A DNA stretch of 64,000 nt, taken from positions 62,001 through 126,000 of the forward strand of contig UQDL01000005.1 of the NCBI GenBank assembly GCA_900539775.1, in the 5' to 3' direction. Below, piece after piece: positions 58,356 to 64,000 of the stretch (positions are counted from its first letter, which is position 1; each line of letters starts with the position of its first letter). The position numbers were made by a program, and so were the translations under genes. Source of the stretch: an uncultured Anaerotruncus sp. GTDB lineage: Bacteria; Bacillota; Clostridia; Oscillospirales; Acutalibacteraceae. Under the pieces are notes generated by a model. That model did no database searches and was not told the DNA's origin. It saw only the letters and a program-made list of their open reading frames with translations.

Positions 58356-59717
58356 TCAAAGAGTAACGCCGCTTTTAAAAATTGCGATTTCACGAATACC
58401 GTTTATTTCATTTTTTGTTTGCAAGCCGCAAGCCGTGCGCAAAATCAGAGCAAAAAGTTGATTTTCTTTGCCGGACTGAGCATCATAATCTACCCAGTTG
58501 CTTTTTGCCGCAGCCAAAGCCGAATTTGAAGAAATTTTAAGTGTAGGCACCGGTGCGCCGAGCGGAGTGCCTCTGCCTGTTGTAAACAAAATCAAATGGC
58601 ATCCGGCCGCACAAAGATTGGTTGCCGCCACTATGTCGTTTCCCGGGCCGGCAAGCAAATTAAGCCCCGGCGTGCAAGCTGTATCTCCGTAATCAAGCAC
58701 GGCAGTTACCGGCGCCGTGCCGCCTTTTTGAACACAGCCGAGTGATTTTTCTTCAAGAGTGGTAATGCCGCCGGCCTTATTTCCCGGCGATGGATTTTCG
58801 CTTATCGGCTGATTATGAGCAATAAAATAGCTTTTATAATTGTTTATAAGATCAACAGTTTTTCTGAAAACAGTTTCGTTAACGCAGCGATTCATCAGCA
58901 ATTGCTCGGCGCCGAACATTTCCGGCACTTCCGTTAAAACGGCAATGCCGCCCATTGCAGTTAATTTATCTGCTATTTTACCACAAAGCGGGTTTGCCAT
59001 TATGCCGGATAAGCCGTCGCTTCCGCCGCATTTCAAACCGATTCTAAGTTTTGAAGCAGAAACGGCAATTCGCTTATCCTCCGCCGCAACGGCACTGAGC
59101 TCGCTTATGATTTTTTTGCCGCACGCTATTTCATCATCGGCATCACGGCAATTCAAAAAGCGTATTCTTTTTGAATCATAATCACCGAGTTTCTTTTTAA
59201 ATTCCGCAATATTATTGTTTTCACAGCCAAGCCCAAGAACAAGCACGCCGCCTGCATTTGGATGCTTCACAAGCCCGGCAAGCACCTTTTGCGTGATTTC
59301 TAAATCGCTGCCAAGCTGGCTGCAACCATAAGGATGAGTAAATGCAAAAGCACCCGTTTCCCTTGCAATGGAATTTGCAATTCCGTTTACGCAGCCTACT
59401 GTTGGCACAATCCAAATATCATTTCTGATTCCTATATCGCCGTTTTTGCGCACAAAAGCATTTATTTGCGGCGCCTGCTGTGCTGCCAAAGGTTTTATAT
59501 CGGGCGAATATTCATAGCTTTTTAAACCGGATAAGGCGGTTTTTAAATTATGGCTGTGCACATGCTCTCCGATTTTTATATTTGCACATGCAACGCCTAT
59601 AGGAAAGCCATACTTAATTACAAATTCGCCTTTCTTTATGTTTTCGGTTGCATATTTGTGCCCGTTTTCGAGGCACACTTTAACATTATCGTTTTTGTTG
59701 ATTAAAACATACTCCAT
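58356..59717 (-). CDS. uxaA: Altronate dehydratase
   Basis: This 453-residue enzyme removes water from D-altronate to give 2-keto-3-deoxygluconate in galacturonate breakdown. The N-terminal SAF-type domain (about 1-90) ends in HVHSHNLKTAL. The C-terminal UxaA domain shows GIRNDIWIVPTVGCVNGIAN, THPYGCSQLG, VLVLGLGCENN, LKCGGSDGLSGIMANP and FTTGRGTPLGAPVPTLKIS. AGAGGCG precedes the ATG at 59717, which lies inside the end of uxaB (16-base overlap), so the two steps are coupled. Related D-galactarate or glucarate dehydratases (GarD) are the alternative. The neighbour UxaB makes altronate likely. Confidence 0.92.
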   Translation of the reverse strand: MEYVLINKNDNVKVCLENGHKYATENIKKGEFVIKYGFPIGVACANIKIGEHVHSHNLKTALSGLKSYEYSPDIKPLAAQQAPQINAFVRKNGDIGIRNDIWIVPTVGCVNGIANSIARETGAFAFTHPYGCSQLGSDLEITQKVLAGLVKHPNAGGVLVLGLGCENNNIAEFKKKLGDYDSKRIRFLNCRDADDEIACGKKIISELSAVAAEDKRIAVSASKLRIGLKCGGSDGLSGIMANPLCGKIADKLTAMGGIAVLTEVPEMFGAEQLLMNRCVNETVFRKTVDLINNYKSYFIAHNQPISENPSPGNKAGGITTLEEKSLGCVQKGGTAPVTAVLDYGDTACTPGLNLLAGPGNDIVAATNLCAAGCHLILFTTGRGTPLGAPVPTLKISSNSALAAAKSNWVDYDAQSGKENQLFALILRTACGLQTKNEINGIREIAIFKSGVTL

Positions 59718-61027
59718 TTTATCGCCTCTGCCAAACCGCAAGAATTCATTTTATCTTCGCACTCATAAGCCTTTTTTTCAAGAAAGCTTAAATCGGCGCC
59801 CCATAAATCTTTATTCAAAAGAATTTCATGAATATCGTTATTCTTTATAAACTGCACTTTTTCCGGATCATCTTGCGGACTTTCGTTTTTATAGTATTTC
59901 AAAAGGCACACAAGCGAAAGCACAAGCGGAGCGGGAACTGCTTTGCTTGCATTAAAATAATCAAAAACAATCGGCAGCACCCGTGCTGAATATTTACTGA
60001 TTGAATTAAGGGCAATCGACCGCCACATATGCCTTATGTAAGGATTTGAAAATCGTTCAAGCACGGCTCTTGCAAATTCATCTGCCTGCTTATTATCCGA
60101 AAGGGTCGGCAAAATGCAATCAAAAAGGCAGCAGTTTAAAAATCTTGAAAGAAGCTCATTTTCAAGGCTTTCACGCACTGTTTCAACTCCGAGCAATAAT
60201 GACGGGAAAACAAGCGAAGTGTGCGCACCGTTTAAAATACGAACCTTCATTTTTTTATACGGGGCAATATTCTTTGCCCACACAACATTCACACCTGCTT
60301 TTTTTAGCGGAAATTCATCTTCATAATTTCCCTCTATAACCCACAAATGATAAGGCTCTGCCGTGTTTAGAAGATCATCTTTTTTGCCTATCTCAGCAAA
60401 GATGCTATCTGCTTCTTCATGGGGATAGCCTGTTACGATTCTGTCCACAAGCGTGGAGCAAAAATGATTTTCATTTTCAATCCACTGCAAAAATCCGCTT
60501 TCCAGCCCCCATAACCTTGCATATTTCAGCACACAATTTTTAAGTTCTTTTCCGTTTTCATCTATCAATTCGCAGGCAAATATCACAAATCCGGGTAAGG
60601 CCTTGGCGTATCTTTCATATAAAAGCCTTGCCAGCTTTGCCGGAAAGGCTTTTGGCGGCTTATCGCAGAATTTGCAGGTTGCATCAAATTCTATGCCTGC
60701 TTCGGTTGTGTTTGAAACAATAAATTTCAGATTCGGATTTTCGGCAAGAGCAATAAACGAATCAAAATCCTGATAAGGATTTACGGCACGGCTTATTGAA
60801 TGAATTTCTTGCCTCTTATTTATTTCTTTTCCGTTTTCAATGCCTCTTAAAAACAAATTATAAACACCCTGCTGCCCGTTTATTTTTGCAACAGCTTTTG
60901 AATCCGTAGGAGAAACAACAACAATTTTTCCGCCATACAAATTCTTTTTATTCATTTCATCCACAAAGCAATCCACAAAGCCTCTGAGAAAATTTCCCGT
61001 GCCGAATTGCAAAATTGTTTCATTCAT
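59702..61027 (-). CDS. uxaB: Tagaturonate reductase (mannitol dehydrogenase family)
   Basis: This 441-residue NAD-dependent polyol dehydrogenase reduces tagaturonate to altronate. The N-terminal Rossmann start is ILQFGTGNFLRGFVD, then VVVSPTDS, FIVSNTTEAGI and FPAKLARLLYERY. The C-terminal domain has NIAPYKKMKVRILNGAHT, which holds the catalytic Lys and the Asn-His pair. GGAG lies ahead of the ATG at 61027; the upstream in-frame ATG at 61078 lacks a site. UxaC, the isomerase, and the KDG kinase and aldolase are not in the window. It is the first gene of the unit with uxaA. Confidence 0.93.
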   Translation of the reverse strand: MNETILQFGTGNFLRGFVDCFVDEMNKKNLYGGKIVVVSPTDSKAVAKINGQQGVYNLFLRGIENGKEINKRQEIHSISRAVNPYQDFDSFIALAENPNLKFIVSNTTEAGIEFDATCKFCDKPPKAFPAKLARLLYERYAKALPGFVIFACELIDENGKELKNCVLKYARLWGLESGFLQWIENENHFCSTLVDRIVTGYPHEEADSIFAEIGKKDDLLNTAEPYHLWVIEGNYEDEFPLKKAGVNVVWAKNIAPYKKMKVRILNGAHTSLVFPSLLLGVETVRESLENELLSRFLNCCLFDCILPTLSDNKQADEFARAVLERFSNPYIRHMWRSIALNSISKYSARVLPIVFDYFNASKAVPAPLVLSLVCLLKYYKNESPQDDPEKVQFIKNNDIHEILLNKDLWGADLSFLEKKAYECEDKMNSCGLAEAIKWSMF

Positions 61028-61126
61028 ATTTTCATCTCCGATTTTTGCCGATGCCGAATAAACAAAGCCGTATTTCACCGCATTTTAAGACAGCCGGCGC
61101 CCAAACTTTATTCACGGCGCAGATAA

Positions 61127-61155
61127 AATATAGCACAGCAATCCTGATTTGTCTA
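61127..61155 (-). promoter_or_regulatory. Promoter of uxaBA
   Basis: On the minus strand TAGACA (61150-61155), 17 bases, TATATT (61127-61132). Confidence 0.6.
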
Positions 61156-61167
61156 CATATAAAAGCG

Positions 61168-61206
61168 CAAAAAAGCAGGCAGCGAGTATTATTCGCCGCC
61201 TGCAAA
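61168..61206 (-). terminator. Terminator of the GDPD-nitroreductase group
   Basis: GCAGGCAGCGA (61175-61185) pairs with TCGCCGCCTGC (61193-61203) with one mismatch. On the minus strand six T follow. Confidence 0.9.
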
Positions 61207-61211
61207 AAGCA

Positions 61212-62081
61212 TCAATATTCAATGTTATCGGTTGTTATATATTTTACTCCAAGTGAGGAAAGGCGTGAAACGGCTTCGGGGTCATCCACCGTCCAAGCAC
61301 CCGTTGTTAAACCGGCATCAACACATTTTTTTATGATTTCATCAGTGTTTTCCTCTTTTTTGTAGTTGAAATCTATGCCGCAATCGCCGCCGATTTCAAG
61401 AGCTTTTTGTATATCCTCTTCCGTTATCTTTTGCACAATATACCAGCACGGAGCATCCGTAAGCTTTCGCATTGCCTGCAAATTTTCATATTTAAATGAA
61501 ATAAACACGGGCTTTAATTCGGGATAAACAGAAAGCAAATCAACAATTTCATCATAATGCTCTGTGTTGTTTGCGCCCTTAAGCTCAATAACGGGCACCA
61601 TGGAATATCTGCTGCAAATATCAAGATATTCATGCAATGTGCAAATTTTCAAATTGCTGTAATTATCAACATTAACACCGTTATCAACATTTTCCTGCAA
61701 AAGCTCATCAAGAGTTTTCTTTTCTATTTTAGATGCGCCGTCCGTCATTCGATACGTGTTAAAATCGTGGTGAATAACCCAAGTGCCGTCTTCGGTTCTG
61801 TAAACATCGCACTCTGTGCCGTAAAAGCCTGCCTTGCCGGCCTCTTCAAATGCAGGAGCCGTGTTTTCCGGAGCAACCGCCCTGAAGCCTCTGTGCGCCA
61901 CAAGATTAACATCCTCTGCGGTTTGATAAACAGTGTAATCCGCTGTTTTGCAATATTGATTAAGAGCCACAAGGCCTGCCGCAACCACAAGCAAAATAAG
62001 CGCAAGCAGCACACTGAGCACAATAATCAATATTTTTTTCTTTTTACTCATTTTCTTTTTGGCAGTGTTATTTTCACTCAT
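61212..62081 (-). CDS. Membrane-anchored glycerophosphodiester phosphodiesterase
   Basis: This 289-residue protein has a cytoplasmic Lys-rich start and one membrane helix (about residues 16-38). The GDPD barrel outside the membrane has AHRGFRAVAPENTAPAFEEA, YGTECDVYRTEDGTWVIHHD with metal ligands Glu and Asp and the second His, and VIELKGAN with the third acidic ligand. All catalytic residues are present. It probably hydrolyses glycerophosphodiesters or teichoic-type glycerol phosphate chains at the cell surface. The ATG at 62081 overlaps the end of the nitroreductase gene. A longer start at 62117 would lie inside that gene. Confidence 0.88.
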   Translation of the reverse strand: MSENNTAKKKMSKKKKILIIVLSVLLALILLVVAAGLVALNQYCKTADYTVYQTAEDVNLVAHRGFRAVAPENTAPAFEEAGKAGFYGTECDVYRTEDGTWVIHHDFNTYRMTDGASKIEKKTLDELLQENVDNGVNVDNYSNLKICTLHEYLDICSRYSMVPVIELKGANNTEHYDEIVDLLSVYPELKPVFISFKYENLQAMRKLTDAPCWYIVQKITEEDIQKALEIGGDCGIDFNYKKEENTDEIIKKCVDAGLTTGAWTVDDPEAVSRLSSLGVKYITTDNIEY

Positions 62082-62859
62082 TGCCGTTATCAACTCCGTT
62101 TCTTGAATTTTCCGCATTGGGGAATTTTAAAATTCGCCCCGTGTCGGCCACAAACCGACCGTCCTCCCATCTGCCCTTAACCCCTTTGGCAGACATTCCG
62201 ATTTGGAAATGAAGTTGTGCTATACCGAAATCGATGCTTTTATCCGAATACGGCTCATCCACATAAGCGGAAACAACGCCGTTTTCATACCTGAATTTAA
62301 CCGGGCGGCGATTTACCGAGCTTGGCGCCTTTTCAACCTGCTGCATGGCATAGACTATTTCCGGAGTGATTTTTTCATCACAAAACTCAAACATTTTTTG
62401 ATATGGCTTACTGTTTTTGTGTGTGGCAGAATAAATCATTTTTTCCTTGATACTTAGCTTTTCAGAAACATTGCCGATTGCAATAACGCAATAAAGGCGA
62501 TGCCCTTTTGGCAAATCAAGCTTTTCAAGCACTTTGTTTTCATTATAGCTGCCAACCCAGCAGGTGCCAATGCCGTGATAAGCGCATTGCAGCACAATGG
62601 TTTCGCCGTAATATCCGCAAGCCTGCCTTGCCGGTATTGTATCCGGCCCGCAAACAGCAATCAAGCTCATCATACCGGATTGCAAATTAAAAGCAAAGCG
62701 TGCATCATCAATAAAAACAAAATCCAGCCCTGCCTTTTCATTTACATAATCAACAAGCTCGGAAATAAGCTGCTTAACATCATCATCAAGCGCTCTTGGT
62801 TTAAACGCACGCCTTGAGCGGCGTTTGTCTATAGCAATCAAGTATTCTGCATTTGTCAT
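62074..62859 (-). CDS. Nitroreductase-family flavoprotein
   Basis: This 261-residue protein has AIDKRRSRRAFKPRALDDD at the start, the FMN-binding Arg/Ser region of nitroreductases. It also has GETIVLQCAYHGIGTCWVGSYNE and APSSVNRRPVKFRYENG in the second half, which matches the TM-nitroreductase-like subgroup with two half-domains. It would use NAD(P)H and FMN to reduce an unknown acceptor. It starts 3 bases after the upstream GDPD-like gene and overlaps the next one, so all three are cotranscribed. A GGGG site lies inside the previous gene's end. Confidence 0.85.
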   Translation of the reverse strand: MTNAEYLIAIDKRRSRRAFKPRALDDDVKQLISELVDYVNEKAGLDFVFIDDARFAFNLQSGMMSLIAVCGPDTIPARQACGYYGETIVLQCAYHGIGTCWVGSYNENKVLEKLDLPKGHRLYCVIAIGNVSEKLSIKEKMIYSATHKNSKPYQKMFEFCDEKITPEIVYAMQQVEKAPSSVNRRPVKFRYENGVVSAYVDEPYSDKSIDFGIAQLHFQIGMSAKGVKGRWEDGRFVADTGRILKFPNAENSRNGVDNGNE

Positions 62860-62862
62860 TAT

Positions 62863-63699
62863 TTATTTTCCCCAGTTTTCTATAACCGAATTAAGCCTTT
62901 CATACTGCTTTGTGGTGATATTATCGGGCTTTAAAACAAGAATTCGTTTCATTGTAATTGTTTGATTAACAGTCCACACGGAAAGCTTGTAGCCGTTTTC
63001 GTGAAGAAGCTTTGAAAGTGTGCCGCTTGCTCCGGTGAAATTGCAGTTTATTCCAACCGCACCCGTTTCATCAAGAATTTGCAGCAGCTTTTTTTGATAA
63101 TCCTCGCCGAAAATCTTAAAGCGAGAAGGCTGATAATTTAAATAGTATTCCATATCGCAGCAGGCCGAATCCTTTACCGCCTTAACATCCGGCTGGCTGA
63201 TACCTGTTAAAAACGCTCTGTCAAGCAAATTATATTCCACAAGCAAATCATGAAGGGCGTTTAAAGTGCGTGTTTCCTTGATATCAAGATTTATAAGGCA
63301 TGTGCCGCCTTGAAGCAGCTTAAAAGCATCTGCAACAGGCACTCCGTCACTGTTTGTTACCGCAATATCATGATTCATAACAAGTGTTTTATCCGGCCTT
63401 TGGCGAATATCAATTTCCATAACGGCAACATTGTTATCAAGAGCCGCCTGAACAAATTCAAGAGAATTATCCTCTGCGCCGAGAGAACCTGTGTGAGCGG
63501 TGACGGTGAAACCATCCACAAATTTCAGAGTCCTTTCATCATAGGATTTAGTGATGGCGTATGTTGCAACCCCTGCAACAAGCGCAACAGAAACAAGGAA
63601 TGCCGCCACTTGATAAGAAAAATGCTTTGCCCAAGTGGGAGTCATATTTCTTTTCAGAAACTTCTTGAATTTCTGCCACTTTGATATTTTGTTTTCCAT
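62863..63699 (-). CDS. Divergent membrane-anchored GDPD-like protein
   Basis: This 278-residue protein has a basic start, one membrane helix (about residues 30-51) and a GDPD-type barrel. Key positions are partly changed: AHTGSLGAEDNSLEF replaces the usual HRG...PENT, and NLDIKE replaces the usual EIK. The metal-binding EID and the NHD segment (VMEIDIRQRPDKTLVMNHD) are kept. It may have altered substrate use or reduced activity. The late part with YKLSVWTVNQTITMKRIL matches the barrel end. It is the first gene of the three-gene group. AAGGGG lies 6 bases ahead of the ATG. Confidence 0.8.
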   Translation of the reverse strand: MENKISKWQKFKKFLKRNMTPTWAKHFSYQVAAFLVSVALVAGVATYAITKSYDERTLKFVDGFTVTAHTGSLGAEDNSLEFVQAALDNNVAVMEIDIRQRPDKTLVMNHDIAVTNSDGVPVADAFKLLQGGTCLINLDIKETRTLNALHDLLVEYNLLDRAFLTGISQPDVKAVKDSACCDMEYYLNYQPSRFKIFGEDYQKKLLQILDETGAVGINCNFTGASGTLSKLLHENGYKLSVWTVNQTITMKRILVLKPDNITTKQYERLNSVIENWGK

Positions 63700-63730
63700 A
63701 ATTACCCCTTAAAATTTCCCCTGAAAGCAC

Positions 63731-63764
63731 AAAAGGGCATTAAACATTCGCCGTTTAATGCCCC
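63731..63764 (-). terminator. Terminator of guaB
   Basis: GGGCATTAAAC (63735-63745) pairs with GTTTAATGCCC (63753-63763), followed on the minus strand by TTTT. Confidence 0.88.
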
Positions 63765-63775
63765 TTGTTAAATAA

Positions 63776-64000
63776 TCAATCCTGTTTGCTGCCCGAGTAG
63801 TTAGGAGCTTCTTTGGTGATATAAACATCGTGCGGATGGCTTTCAACTAAGCCTGCACCTGTTATCTTTATGAACTTTGCATTTGTGCGAAGCTCTTCAA
63901 TGCTGTGGCAACCTACATAACCCATACCGGAGCGAAGACCGCCCATCATTTGGAATACGGTGTCGCCTACAGGTCCCTTATAAGGCACACGGCCTTCAAC
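63776..64000 (-). CDS. guaB: IMP dehydrogenase, C-terminal end (cut by window edge)
   Basis: The last 74 residues of IMP dehydrogenase, the NAD-dependent enzyme of GMP synthesis, are visible. The frame is open to the right edge, where VEGRVPYKG marks the conserved active-site flap. GGLRSGMGYVGCHSIEELR and GAGLVESHPHDVYITKEAPNY follow, both highly conserved. The catalytic Cys loop and the CBS domains lie outside the window. The gene ends normally and has its own terminator. Confidence 0.95.
   Translation of the reverse strand, partial: VEGRVPYKGPVGDTVFQMMGGLRSGMGYVGCHSIEELRTNAKFIKITGAGLVESHPHDVYITKEAPNYSGSKQD

Overview
The window looks like a chromosomal segment of an anaerobic Gram-positive bacterium of the class Clostridia, most likely a gut member of the Oscillospirales/Ruminococcaceae type. 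The reasons are A/T-rich spacers, strong AGGAGG-type ribosome binding sites, frequent TTG and GTG starts, sigma-A promoters with 17-base spacers, a T-box ahead of thrS, RNase Y, an NfnAB-type oxidoreductase and a fructose PTS. The species cannot be named from the sequence. No rRNA, tRNA, insertion sequence, prophage or CRISPR array was seen.

Layout. 1-1625: a decayed or partial exopolysaccharide (EPS) locus on the minus strand: a CapD/EpsC-type membrane protein cut by the left edge, a CpsD-type tyrosine kinase without a good start, and a Wzz remnant with frameshifts and a stop. 2027-3102: a LacI-type regulator. 3287-7414: thrS with a T-box, and rny. 7460-7750: a small Dabb protein. 7893-24560: one long EPS operon of 16 genes in the order chain-length regulator, kinase, priming transferase, glycosyltransferases, acyl- and acetyltransferases, a radical SAM/SPASM enzyme, polymerase, flippase, a TupA-like ATP-grasp ligase, a DUF6625-like protein, a second acyltransferase and VanZ. 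24607-25429: a Gln-rich tandem-repeat membrane protein with a long, highly structured leader.

25654-31302: a complete fructose PTS operon (fruR-fruK-fruA-ptsH-ptsI). 31466-33873: nfnAB. 34011-38119: short-chain dehydrogenase, GPH symporter and GH51 arabinofuranosidase, probably a plant-polysaccharide use operon. 38246-39352: bioY and a DUF1284 gene behind a BirA-type operator. 39440-41811: a two-component system. 41825-46019: a TrpXYZ-like ABC importer next to DAHP synthase. 46037-48811: rlmH, a YycJ-like hydrolase and murA. 49170-50648: a CNNM/CBS membrane protein. 50676-54524: a metallophosphatase, a second GPH symporter and a HAD phosphatase. 54621-56860: nadB-nadC. 56919-58230: small membrane proteins separated by a cluster of hairpins. 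58356-61155: uxaB-uxaA for hexuronate breakdown. 61170-63699: two GDPD-family membrane-anchored proteins around a nitroreductase. 63731-64000: the end of guaB.

How it fits together. Arabinofuranosidase, two GPH symporters, a LacI regulator, hexuronate enzymes and the fructose PTS point to growth on plant or host glycans. The large EPS operon makes an exported polymer whose likely decorations are acyl or acetyl groups, perhaps an amino acid added by the ATP-grasp enzyme, and an unknown radical SAM modification. The most interesting parts are the structured leader of the repeat protein, the radical SAM plus ATP-grasp pair in the EPS operon, and the EPS remnant at the left edge.
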